From Blattamonas nauphoetae (lineage: Eukaryota; Preaxostyla; Oxymonadida), in assembly GCA_033064195.1 (NCBI GenBank), contig JARBJD010000306.1, positions 1-64,000 on the forward strand: a stretch of 64,000 bases of DNA, given 5' to 3'. A program made the position numbers and the translations under genes. This document shows, in pieces, positions 26,887-37,844 of this stretch (its first letter is position 1; each line of letters opens with the position of its first letter). A model generated the notes under the pieces. It saw only the letters and a program-made list of their open reading frames with translations. It was not told where the DNA came from and did not search any database.

Positions 26887-28060
26887 GGTTTTGCGGTGAT
26901 CCCCACTTCTGCTTTGTTTGCGAAAATGGTCTCGGCCCGACAGTGTTGGGCATTTGTCCCGAGTTCGAACGCCCTTGCAGTGAGTTGCGCCCCTGAAAGG
27001 GGCCTCTGAGAAAAAACTGTTGACGCCGATGAGCCTCCCTCCGTTTCTTCGCCTCCTCCTGAAGATCGTTCAACTGGGCCTTCTGTCTTGCCAGATTGTC
27101 GGTTCTTCTCTTATCTTGAAGAGGTCTTGCCCTAACTTTGAGGATGTGTGACAGGCGAGCTCGGTTGATACGATGCGCCAGCTCTCCTGCTTTGAGTGTT
27201 AGAAGTTGAATAGATCGTCTCTCTTCTGACTCTGCCTCTGAGCGGGCCAATGCACCCACCCCCATCGTAATCAGGTGATTTGTTTCCGCTTCTATCTTGA
27301 GTAGCGTTGAGTTGAGCGGTGCAAGGTAATCTTCAAACACTTCCCCGTCAATGACATCAGGGTATCCATCATACAACGCTTTGGCCTCTGTCACTCTCTC
27401 CTTGACCTCTGCTTCATAAATTGGATTCCACGCACAGTCAGGAAGATCCATTATCATCTCCAGCACATCTTCGTCCCCATCACCCGCCGCAACCGTATCC
27501 TGAGCCTCTTCCGTGGAAAGGTTCTCCGTCTGAGCCGGCTTTCGCAGAATTCCTTTTAGTGGCGGCCGAACATTCTCCCATTGGAGTTGAGTGTGATGAT
27601 CTAGATCTCGGTATTCCATCGGTGTAACCCGACCGTGACCACCGCTTGGGGATGGCGATACAGATCGTTTATATTTGTTGAAAGTCTGTGGGTCGCGCTC
27701 TTGATAAATAATATCTCCGGCTCTCGGCCATGTTGATTCTTGTGGAGCCAACTTGTGCCACTCATTGGAGTCTTGTTGAGTTAGTAGGTCGACTTCAACC
27801 GCTAGATGTCGACAGATATGGAATAAGGGGCCGATAATTCGCTCCATACCAGGAGGAACCCTCATATTCTCATACATTTGAAGCCTTGCTTCATCCTTGT
27901 TGTTAACGGCCTGGAGCGCTAGTGCCCACTCTGTCCGCATATTGAAAGCCCTCTGCAGGCTTGGAAAGTACACCTCCGGAGGGGGAAGACCAATAGTATG
28001 ATGCTGGTTTGCCATATTCAATCTTTTGACCAATTCAAGGAGTAACAAAGGGAAGATCAT
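26783..28060 (-). CDS. DIRS part: gag-type protein, up to 425 aa
   Basis: The first frame of the DIRS element on its coding strand. It is helical with charged segments and a basic, Q/R/G-rich C terminus (RRQQFFLRGPFQGRNSLQGR) like a nucleic-acid-binding gag tail. Two plausible starts exist, at 28,060 and 28,015; the latter (MANQHHTIG) lies outside the terminal repeat and may be preferred. No zinc knuckle is visible. Confidence 0.65.
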   Translation of the reverse strand: MIFPLLLLELVKRLNMANQHHTIGLPPPEVYFPSLQRAFNMRTEWALALQAVNNKDEARLQMYENMRVPPGMERIIGPLFHICRHLAVEVDLLTQQDSNEWHKLAPQESTWPRAGDIIYQERDPQTFNKYKRSVSPSPSGGHGRVTPMEYRDLDHHTQLQWENVRPPLKGILRKPAQTENLSTEEAQDTVAAGDGDEDVLEMIMDLPDCAWNPIYEAEVKERVTEAKALYDGYPDVIDGEVFEDYLAPLNSTLLKIEAETNHLITMGVGALARSEAESEERRSIQLLTLKAGELAHRINRARLSHILKVRARPLQDKRRTDNLARQKAQLNDLQEEAKKRREAHRRQQFFLRGPFQGRNSLQGRSNSGQMPNTVGPRPFSQTKQKWGSPQNRGPQSHSFGTKFTSYSPKTPQNQQESRTHRRSQY

Positions 28061-28202
28061 GTCACGAAAGGGGAAAAAGAAGAAAAAGAGAGGAATATAA
28101 TTCTTTATTTACTGATTTTGACCCAATTCACAGGAAATATACTCAAACTATCTTCATCTCGGAATGAAGAAGCCATACATCGTCGATCACTGGAGAGTGA
28201 TC

Positions 28203-31200
28203 TCCCCCACGGAGGAGAGTAAAATCGTTCAGTGAGCTTTTGAAGAGCTTCTTCGTCATGTAAACAGTGATGATCTCACTCACCGTTTGATTTTTCTCTC
28301 TTTCTCAATTTATATATCATTCGCTTTCCTCAGTCTGTTTTGTTTCATTTTCACGATCGTGATCGCAGTTCCAAATGAATTTGAAGCTCGCACACGCGTC
28401 ACCGTTACCCTGCTCACTCCATGTTTGTTGATTTTCTCTTTCACTCCTGTTTATCTCTTGACGATCTTCGTGCGTGAATTCAAATCGTCTACAGACGAAA
28501 ATAGAGCTCTAAAGGGACCACAGGTTGAATCCGAGTTCTCTCCAATTCTGCGACATCTATTCCTGACTCCAATTTGTCTCAACCAACAACACAGCTCGAC
28601 AAAACCGAACCACACAATATTCTTTCGATTGGGAAGCTTGATTTGGAATGGAATACATCAATGGTCTGCCAACACCTTTTCTATGCATTTTGCAACTGTT
28701 TTCCTTTGTTTTAGACTCGACTCACTCGATACATTGTGAATAAGATGTACGGGAATCCATACGGAAGCGACACAGTTCTCCTCAATATTACAACAGAGTT
28801 TGTCGCAATTTTGCTTAATATTCCCTTTCTAGATGTACTGATGATACCCTCCCAGGGCTAGCACTCTCCTATGCCTTGTTCCTGTTCTCACGAGTCATAC
28901 GAGTTCTCGGCAACCTGAACCAAATATCTAAGCCCGATATGCATTATCAAGCAATCTGTGCCCTTACAGAAATTGTGACTCTGATCAACAACACAGAATA
29001 TACACTGGATTCCAAAGAGAAATGCCAGCAAATCACAAAAGCCCCGCCGCCGGTTGATCCCAACCGAATACTTGACATTGCTGGAGCTTGGCTGGCTGAA
29101 TGCTGTATTACTGACAAGCCCGTATGCTTTTGTTGGATCTTTACTTGCTTATTCCAGGGTTTCGAAGGTGGACGCGCCAAAGCTATCAAATGCTACTTCA
29201 TGCATTTCTCATCATTGTCAGTGACCACATTTTCGTCTACATACCTCGGCGCGTTCACAGCTGTTCTTTGCATTTGTCTTTAATCGCTGAGATCCCTCGT
29301 ATGAACCCCTTCCCGAATGATGTTCCCGGAACACGGGCACTGTCATCGCTGATCTTTCCTTTCCTCCAGTTTGTCCTCTCAGAGGTCTGCAAGCCCCTCC
29401 CTCATTCCCCAGCCCCATCCCAACGCGGCCATCCGACGAGACGCGCTGACCAACCTCACCTCGCTCTATCCGTTCGGAAACCACTTTGGCGACCTGGCCA
29501 ACCCTTCCTTCCCCGATGCCGTGTACACCGACGTTCCACATTCCCTTTCCGGAGTTCTTCTTGGATTGGGACAGCTGCGCCAACAATCCGTCGAAGGAAG
29601 AGGAACAACCAGACGCGGTGACAGAATTCAAGGCACTCTACACTTTTGTATCCCCTTTCCTCTCTCACTCTCAGCAGGAAGCCCGTCCGCACACTTTCCG
29701 CGAATTGTCCTCCGCCATTTTCTCGCTCCTGATGACACTTCTGAAGAACGGCGAAGAGCCTGACTTCAGCTGCTTCTCTCGACTGATGTGGACACTTACC
29801 AATGTCATCCACCACGAAACCAGCAACGCCCAGGAGCTCGACGCAAGACCTTCAGACCCGTTTGCGCAGCACAATCCGGTTCGCGAGGAGCAGTACAACT
29901 CGATGGACAGCGCGACACAAACCATCCAAGCCATCTTCAACTATTTCCAGAGTCCGTGCATCATGACCATGGTCGGCGGAGACAATCGATCGTCTGTTGG
30001 ATCGAACGAGCCCGAGATTCTCGACTCGGAGAGGCACATTGTCTGCCTCGACAGCATCCACACCGTCGGATGTCTGCTCAACTTCCTCTCCACGCGTCCT
30101 CGCACAATCTGCATCGACTGCATCTCCAGCCTCATCGCAACAACTCAATCGATTGTCATCTCCACACAACGCCAGATCTCGTTCGGAAACAGCAAAGCGG
30201 ACGAAGAAGCTGTGTCGTACTCCCTCCTTGTTTTGACAGATCTCTGCTGTTATTGTGCAGAGACACTTCTTGACCCAGCACACAGCTCACTCCACGAATC
30301 ACTCTTCGTCCTCATTCAACTCTGCCTCCAATCTCAAAGCCACTCACCGCACACCCTGTCCGACTCCCCTCAAGTTCACTCCGTTTTCCACCTCGGATAC
30401 ACTCTCCTCAGAAAGAACGGCATGTTCCCCCTCCCACACGACACAACATCCTCCTCACATGCCCATCCGGACTTCTACACACAGAAGTCTGTGACTGAGT
30501 GGACAGCGCAGGCGGAGAAGGTCCGAAAGCATACCGAACGCAGTCTCTCCCAAAACCTCAATTCGGACGAAACATCATCGCCACTCCCGTTCCACGCAGG
30601 TTGCACTCATTCTGATCTTCCGAATCACTTTGGACCGCCGACAGTCTCCCGCTTCTTCCTCCAAAACAACGAGTCTCTGATGATGATGCTGGAGTCGCCT
30701 CCCGATCCCTCGCCGGAAGACGTGGAAGCTGCCCAAGTTCCTTTCACACGTCTTTTCGTCAGTGCTCCTCTCGCGGACAGTGCAAGGAATTGTTCAATTC
30801 GGAAGACGACGACCCGCTGTGCATCATGCTAAGGAAGCATCTTGGAGAGGACCAGACCGTCTTCAGCATGCCCACCGAAGTTGTGATCGACGACCAGCTT
30901 CCTCTCTTCCGCACCTCATGGTCTGACACACCCACGGTGATTCCTCGAGACGCCGTTTATGCCTCGTCGACACAACAAGCAGATAACATCCAACAATCCA
31001 CCACTCCATCGCACAAGCCATCGGCATTTGATTTGGAGACGGGCACTCTATTTTCGCCCACATTCCGTCCTTCTGTGTTCGATCCTGCACGTCCACTGTT
31101 CTCTCGCTGCATGCCTGGTGAGTTCTCGTTCATTTCGCAGTCACGCCAACTTGTCTCTCAGCTAGGCCTTGTCAACACAGCGTCAGCTGCAGACACATCC

Positions 31201-31263
31201 ATCCACTTCCTTCAATTCTTCCTCACCACTTTTCGTCACAAAACCATGTCGTCTCGAGCAGTT
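28203..31263 (+). pseudogene. Captured host gene fragment, RalGAP-like, with introns
   Basis: Exon-like segments separated by short introns (GTTTG.. to ..TAG) run on the plus strand. One intron is near 28,791-28,825 and joins LLNITTE to CTDDTLPGL in frame. Long open parts lie at 29,486-30,832 and 30,790-31,290. The texture is helical repeats (IRRDALTNLTSLYPFGNHFGDL) and near the end FSFISQSRQLVSQLGLVN, which resembles the segment just before the GAP domain of RalGAP/tuberin-type proteins. The GAP domain itself is absent. At least two frame discontinuities (near 29,550 and 30,790) and missing ends mark it as a captured, non-functional copy. Confidence 0.5.
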
Positions 31264-32847
31264 GAGAGCGTATGGGTGCAACCGACTTAGACATGAACAC
31301 CAACCACATTAATTTCATTGAACATAAAAAACAATATACCGAGAGTGAAATGAGAAAAGGACTCTTATCCGAGAAGAAAACTGAAATATGGTATCGACAT
31401 GATCCGGACGTTTCTTCCCAACTCAGCACGAATACAGATTGACCGTCGCATTTTTATGAAGTATCACAGCATAACCCAATGACATAAGAGCACTTTTTCA
31501 ACCATCACACTGGAATGGCACGAACATCACGAAGAAGTTCAAACGCAGATCCTTGTCGTGTTCAGGACATGAAACTCTCTTTTCATTTCGGGAAATCATG
31601 ACACATTAGCGGATATGAATCGAACATCAATATAAACTCATCAGCATCCCCTAAATCGGAGTTCAGCGAATGGATCCACTGGATTGCATCACATTCTCCA
31701 CACCGATCGTTCGATTTCCCTGTTTGTCGTATTATTTTCATCTATATTCTGAAGGACACCAGATTTATCAAACGATATCTTCAATAAAGTCCAGTCTGAA
31801 AGACAACATAAGTCCACGAGCAAATTCATGATTTACTGCCGAAAACAATCAGTTTACCGTTCTGAAAAATAGTACATGACGTTGGAGGGTATCTTTCAAT
31901 CCATATGAGATGGTTTTTGTTCATTTTTTGGTTTAATCTTTATGATCAGGTGAACGTCTTTTCGAAACAATCGAACCATTTCTGTTTTGCGTCACGTCTC
32001 TCGTTGATGGCTCCATCAAACTTGATCAAGATTCTTCAATAGCAAGTTCGGACATTTATCTTCAATATACCCGAAGCTCAGACGATTCGATGGAATCGAT
32101 TGATAGCAATGGTCCGGACATCATTCGAAATCTTTTCAAGCAACTCTCACGATCAAGATCATCACCCACCAGTCGTCAATTTATTCTGTCCGGATCTAAA
32201 AAAGAAGATATTTGATGAATCTTTCAAAAAATTTTCCAGAATGACAAAGAATAGAAGACCAAACTAGGACAATCTATCTCACAATGATCTGACCAAGTTC
32301 TCAAGAGAAATCAACAATTCCTGCTCGAACAGAAAAAAAATGACAATAACCATGTCAATGGATCACGTCTGTCTTTTTTTGAGTTTCATTTCGTCAGAAT
32401 CAGACAGTATTGACAGAATTGATGGCATATCTCCTTCGATTGGACTCGTTCACGATTTACCTCGATTCAAAAGTGATGATTCAGATACGTATACATCCCC
32501 GACATCATCCACAACAGTTCAAAATCGATGTAGCCCTGAAATAAAATTTGCACGAAAGAAAGAGGACGGAAAGGATCATCGCCATGATACACCGCTTCTC
32601 ACTTAATATCAGCTCGGAAAAGAGTGAGATGTCGCAAGAGAACCAATTCAAGAAGAATACAACACAATAAAGACATTGAAGTTCTGATTGACCACAAAAA
32701 TGGAAAAAACAGTGAAAGGATCTTTGTCTGTTTTCTTCTCGGATAAGAGTCCTTTTCTCATTTCACTCTCGGTATCTTGTTTTTTATGTTCAATGAAATT
32801 AATGTGGTTGGTGTTAATGTCTAAGTCAGTTGCACCCATACGCTCTC
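31264..32847. mobile_element. 1.58-kb non-autonomous terminal-repeat element
   Basis: Terminal inverted repeats of 118 bp (31,264-31,381 and 32,730-32,847) begin GAGAGCGTATGGGTGCAAC and have about 3 mismatches. The flanking 4-bp duplication is AGTT (31,260-31,263 and 32,848-32,851). The interior is AT-rich with no transposase and only an 88-aa open frame of doubtful meaning at 32,340-32,606. It sits at the downstream end of the RalGAP-like fragment. The superfamily is not determined. Confidence 0.75.
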
Positions 32848-33023
32848 AGTTCTTCGTTGTGTCGTTGATTAGACTTGATCAACCCAGGATCCTTTGGTCA
32901 GATCTAAACATTGAATGGGATATTGTAGTGAAGTGGTTTAAAAAGCCAAAAAACATGATGTGATGTCTGTATTTAGGTTGTAGAAGAATAAAATGTGATA
33001 AAAAGTCGAAAATTCAGGGATAG

Positions 33024-33115
33024 TGACAGATCTGCGTGTAGACTTTCAGATCTGCGTCTAGACGGATCTGCAGATCTGCGTGTAGACTTTTTCGGATCTG
33101 AGCCTAGACCTACCC
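33024..33115 (-). repeat. Right terminal inverted repeat of the Mutator-like element
   Basis: 92 bp, ending CTAGACCTACCC, followed directly by the CGCGACATT duplication. Confidence 0.9.
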
Positions 33116-35535
33116 CGCGACATTCAGCTCCATCCACAAGCGACGCTCTTCATCAGACGACAGTAAACCCGATGCACTGTTCGGGTTGTTTTCCGACCAC
33201 TTCAGCAGGCTGAACGCACTGCACCAGATGCAAACTGAGCCAGTCTTTGTTTTGGGTTCCCCTGTTCATCCCACATCGCCTGCGAAGTGAACAGGAAGAT
33301 GCCATCCAATTCGCACGTCCAGTCCACCAAAGAAGAGAACAATTCAGTCCGTTTCTAACACCATCTCCGTTCAGAACACAATCCGCTGCGATTCGAGCAG
33401 GTCGGGCTGCTTTTGGTGTTGTCATTCATCCATCCTGATTTCTGTTGTTCCTCCGAACAGTGTTGGTTCGGTCAGCCCGTTAACTGATTCAATCGAAACT
33501 GAATCGCCAACTCCACTGAGATAGATTGCGAATCGGAAGGGGACAGGAATGTTGGAGAAGAAAGTGGGTTGTGTCTGTCCATCCTGACTCAGCCGAAGTG
33601 TCCTCTTTCCATCTCGACCATCCGCCTCCAACACCACTCGCGGTCCCTCCTTCCCAGCTGCACACGCTGATCCTTCCGAATAATCGTTTTCATTCTGGAA
33701 AGCAGCTCTGCTTTGTTCACTCACGTCCCATCCCGCTTCTCCCAACAGACCAACGAAAATCTGTCCCTTTTTCACTTCCTCAGTCTGCGAAGAAGCGATA
33801 ATGCCAATCCAATTCCAACCTGTGATTCGAGTGATTGTGAAAGTGAATCGAGCAACCACTTTCCCAAATGAGAACGAGAGAAGAGTGCTGCATTCGAAGA
33901 ATCGTCCCCGGAACGTGAAGACAGAGCCAGAAAGTGAGAATCCACCTGCTGGGTACCATTCGATGGCATCTGCTCCGTTTCTGCTTCTCACAACTCTTAC
34001 TGCATGTCTTGCAGTCATTTCTTCCATCTTCCTCATCAGCTCGTTTTGGGTTTTCAGTGCTTTTTCTTTTTCCCTTTGCCGTGTTGTTTGTTTCATCCTC
34101 AGTTCAGTCTGAAGCTGAACAGTTCGCTCCTTCTCTTCCATCAGAGCTTGTTGATCCTTCAGCCTTGCGGTTTGTTCTGTTTTCAGTCGATTTTGGAGTG
34201 TTTTGCAGATCTCCAATTCTCTTCTCCGTCTCTCGTGATTTCATCTCACTCAGTTTCCATCCTGCCCATGTCGTGTTGATCAGGCATCGCAGAATCGATG
34301 ATTCCACAAGTTGTTAGCTCGTCAAGCGAGACCCACAATCCTAAACACACAACAAACACACACAAATACACAAAATGAGGGAGAGAGAAGAACAGAAGGA
34401 AAGGAAAGGTGAAACGAGGAAAGAAGTGGAGAAGAGAAGAGTGGAGAGGAGGACAAACAGGATCCAACATTCGCTTCAGCAGATCTCGTTCGTCCTCGCC
34501 ACAACTCGTCCCAATCTGCGATGCCCTGAACGACCCAATCTCACGAATCAGTCCTGCTGGATGCTCAGACCGGAACGGCGACTTCCCAAAAAGAAGAAAG
34601 TGAAGAACAATCCCCAACGCCCACACATCCCCCGATCCACTCGCCCGACCCTGAGCATCTTCCAGTCGTTCCGGCGACACGTATTGCATCGACATCACTC
34701 CACGCGTCGAGCTCACATCTTCCGATTCTGCTGCCCCAAGATCACCTGAAACAGGGAAACACAAAAAGACAATAAATCACAGAACAGAAAGGGGAAGAGA
34801 AAGAAAAAAGATTCAAGGAAGGAAGTGGGAAGAAGATGGAAGAGGGAAGGAAGAAAGTAACAAACAGAGTTTCGCATGGCCATCACCAAAAAGAAGAATG
34901 TTCTCCAATTTCACGTCCCCGTGTGCTGTCCGTTCACCAGCATCGTTGTGCATGAAACACAGTGCCGACGAAATATCAACCATCACTTGATAAACAATCT
35001 GAACAACAACATCCAAATCAAATAATCATCAAAATCAAAAATCAATCATGAAAAAGAAATTGAAAATGATGCATCAACATGATATCAACGAGAAAGAGGC
35101 AGGGAAGAAAGAAAGGGGGAGGAGACGATCAAAATAGAGAAGAAATCGACAAACATGACGATCAATCAGAACTCCACGTTCCGAGTGAGATTTCACCACC
35201 TGAGCAAGCGACTGTTCCCCCAGCTCCATCACAATCGCCTGCATGTTCTCCATCGCCACCACTTCCTTCAATCTCACAATGTGAGGATGAACAAAAGTTT
35301 GGAGTCGATGAACTTCACGACCGATTCGCTCCTTGTCTTTCTCCGATATGCATCGCATCATCTTCACCGCAAAATGCTCTCCTGTTGAGTTTTCCGAAAC
35401 TTCAATCACAGTCCCAAACCCTCCATCGTTGATGTTTCTTAAGAACCGATCTGAGACAGAACCAAAAATATTGATGAACAAATGACACAAGAAATGGAGC
35501 ATACATCCCGGCGGGACACTGATAGTTTCGCTCAT
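33116..35535 (-). repeat. Left arm of the large inverted repeat, inner part
   Basis: Mirror of 37,845-41,055 in the right arm. It is shorter than its partner because about 600 bases between kinase and giant gene are missing here. Kinase exons 2-4 and their introns are almost identical between arms, while exon 1 and the coiled-coil region differ. Confidence 0.8.
33422..35535 (-). pseudogene. Protein kinase-coiled coil-SPRY-like gene, left copy, probably broken
   Basis: Five exons by comparison with the right copy: 35,505-35,535, 35,155-35,450, 34,866-34,998, 34,459-34,745 and 34,340 to 33,422. Introns are GT-AG and begin GTATGC or GTTTGT. The N-lobe has GGFGTV and FAVK, the catalytic loop is HGDVKLEN and the magnesium motif is CDLG. 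The last exon holds a coiled coil and a beta-rich C-terminal domain (GKEGPRVVLEADGRDGKRTL) resembling SPRY. Exon 5 has an in-frame TAA nine codons in, shared with the right copy, and the coiled-coil part shifts frame near 34,220. Hence it is probably a pseudogene of a host family. Confidence 0.65.
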
Positions 35536-35866
35536 AATGTTAATTGGTTTTGATGGAAAAAGGTCTGAATCAGATCGAGCCCAAAACAAAAATCATTGCA
35601 AAGCTCAGAATAAACACCATTCCAGACACAATGGCACCATTGACGATGCTCTTCCGATCAATCTCCACTTTTTTTATTTAATCCGGTTCACTTTTTATTC
35701 GGAACCTTTCACCGCTGGAATCGGCACCGAAAAACGCTAAGTTGATCGCTTTTTGCGATAAAGACAATTTTAATTCGTTTTCAGAAATATCTGAGGGTTT
35801 TGTCAAATCTTGATGGAATAAGTTGAACAAACAAACATGTGGGAAAGATCGAACATTCTAGTTGAA

Positions 35867-37459
35867 ATGGATGCAATTGCAGAGGAAAAGACACCTCCTG
35901 GATGTTTGTCATTTCTGTACCAAGATATTCACCTCTTCTTCATCACATGCAATCTCCCATTCCTCTCCCAGACAAACTCATCTCTCCCATCAATTCTGGA
36001 ACATTTAGCCTGATCCTTAAAGTTCAGAGTGAGAAAAATGGAAATGAATATGCAGCAAAGGTTGTTCAAGCTGGGAAAGATGATATTAAGAAGCGAGTCA
36101 TGAAACAAATTGAACTCCTTTCTAAATTCAACCACCAACGAATTGGGAAATTTGAAGAATCAATTGACATGGGAGACTATCAAGCAATCGTGAGGAAACT
36201 GGGACAGAAGTCACTTGGTCAACTGATCGCGGAATACGACGAAAAACAGGAGCCAATTCCCGCACCCGTTTGTCACCTTATTTCCTTCTCACCCGCTCTT
36301 TCCTTGATTTTTCATGTTATTTGACTTCATCTGGAATTATTTTAGTTGGCAATGGTGATTCTGATTGACATCGCGGAGGGACTGCAATACATTCACACTC
36401 ACCCAACCGATCCCACCTGCCACGGTGCCCTTACTCCAGAGAACGTCCTACTGACCGCAGACACACGTGCATTTCTCAGTTTGTGATTCTGTCCTTCTAA
36501 TTGTGTCCTATATCAGCTGACATCCAAGGGCCGGAACTTGTTGATCCAGAAGGAACGGCTTCGAAAGAACAAGCGCTGAAAATGGCATACCGATCCCCAG
36601 AGCTGTTTACGGGCGAAGAGGAGAACGCCAGCCCCGCCAGCGATGTGTGGGCGCTGGGCGTCATTGCATATCGTTTGCTGGTTGGAACGGAACTGTTTGG
36701 CTCGCTGGACCTTTCGAGGATGACCAAAGAGATTTCGAAGTTTAATGCATCCAAAATTCCAGATTCAATCCCTGAAGATATTCGGAATGGGCTTGTGAAG
36801 ATGCTGGATCCTGTTTGGAACGATCTTTCCCTCTACCCCGCTTTCTTTCCTCTCTCCATATTTTTATATTCTCATTCCTGACCCATCATCGCCAATTCTC
36901 AATTTATTATCGATTCCCATAGGATCCTTCCAACCGACAAACCACCACCCAATTGTTCAAAGAAAAACTCCTGGAACGCATGCTCGGTCCAGAAACACCC
37001 CTCACACAGCTGAAAGACATGCAACTGGCGACACAAGAAGCTGAAGTGCGTCTGGAAATGACCAACGCGGGAGCTGAGGAAAAGCTGATGGATCTCGAGG
37101 AGGAGAAGAGACAGCTCGAAAAGGAGAAGCGCCGGCTTGAAAAGGCGATCCAATTTGAAGAAGCAGCTCGCGAGAAGGCGGAGAAGTTGAATGCGGAACT
37201 GGAGAAGCGACACGAAGAAAGGATCAAACGAAATCCGCAGCTTCTTCAGCAAAACAATTCGAATGGATGGGGCGGAGTGAGTTCGGCTGAAGCGAATAAA
37301 ATGAAAGAAAACGAAGAAGAGCAGCTGCTGCTGAAGAAAAAGATGGGTGAAGACGGAGCCGAGCTAGCCAAGAAGATAAAGGAGAACGGCGCGGCCGAAG
37401 TGGAAATGGAGGACGAGGCGATGATGAAGAAGAAGATGGCGGCAGGGGAACAACTTTAA
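35867..37459 (+). CDS. Pseudokinase with C-terminal coiled coil, 432 aa, five exons
   Basis: Exons 35,867-35,903, 35,972-36,267, 36,346-36,478, 36,517-36,812 and 36,923-37,459; all introns are GT-AG with phases matching the flanking kinases. K42 (AAK) is kept. The catalytic loop reads HGALTPEN (137-144), with alanine where the catalytic aspartate should be, and the magnesium motif is DIQ (157-159) instead of DFG, so phosphotransfer is unlikely. The YRSPELF segment and GDVWALGV-type helix (SDVWALGVIAYRLL) are intact, as is the kinase end (DPSNRQTTTQLF). Residues from about 275 on form a long K/E-rich coiled coil. There is no SPRY-like domain. Single copy at the centre of the inverted repeat. 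Confidence 0.75.
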
Positions 37460-37844
37460 AGCGATTGGAACTTGACTGAACGAACACTGTTTCCTGTTCT
37501 GTCTTTCGTCGACGCTATTTCATGTGTTTGTTCTGTATCACTTTTTCACCACACTTTTGATTTGTACTACGCTAAACTCTTAATGATTCACTCTCGACTC
37601 CTCTTTTTGAATAACCTATGGGACAAATACGTTCACTTTTTCAAAGAAAGGGGTGATCGTACTACATCGATCAAACACCATTCTTGGGCCACTGACTCGA
37701 ACACGAAGTATAGAGAACGCTGAATCAGAGGTGACATAATTAATTGAATCGAGTGGATAGTCTCTTGGGTTGTAAATATGGTTTTGGGCACGATCTAGCA
37801 GAAACCTTTTTTCACTTGACTCAAATTTATATTTTCGTGATACT
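37460..37844. other. Spacer at the inverted-repeat centre
   Basis: AT-rich. I see no gene. An 83-codon open stretch follows the pseudokinase stop in the same frame but lacks coding character. Confidence 0.5.

Larger units (their letters stand above)
23611..28202 (-). mobile_element. DIRS-like tyrosine-recombinase retrotransposon
   Basis: A 4.6-kb element on the minus strand with gag-type, reverse transcriptase/RNase H and tyrosine recombinase regions. Its structure is diagnostic: inverted terminal repeats (23,636-23,757 and 28,040-28,160) and an internal complementary region (23,818-23,914) that is complementary to both outer ends joined at GATC. It lies inside the Mutator-like element and has no target duplication, as expected for DIRS. 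It looks nearly whole, with perhaps one or a few breaks, and the close match of its end repeats suggests a fairly young fossil. Confidence 0.85.
23401..33115. mobile_element. Mutator-like 9.7-kb element with captured cargo
   Basis: The ends are 92-bp terminal inverted repeats beginning GGGTAGGTCTAG, with 4 mismatches. The 9-bp duplication CGCGACATT flanks both sides (23,392-23,400 and 33,116-33,124). The uninterrupted target is visible in the other arm near 41,035-41,055, which confirms the insertion. Long inverted repeats with a 9-bp duplication are typical of Mutator-like elements. No transposase is visible inside, so it is non-autonomous. It carries a RalGAP-like gene fragment (a Pack-type cargo), a DIRS retrotransposon and a 1.58-kb terminal-repeat element. 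Confidence 0.8.

Noticed and set aside
32340-32606. 88-codon gene in the 1.58-kb element
   Set aside because: Isolated, low-complexity and without a recognisable motif in an element otherwise free of coding sequence.
37472-37723. 83-codon continuation after the pseudokinase TAA as evidence for a reassigned code
   Set aside because: In frame, but AT-rich with phenylalanine- and leucine-rich noncoding texture and no resemblance to the SPRY-like domain of the neighbours.
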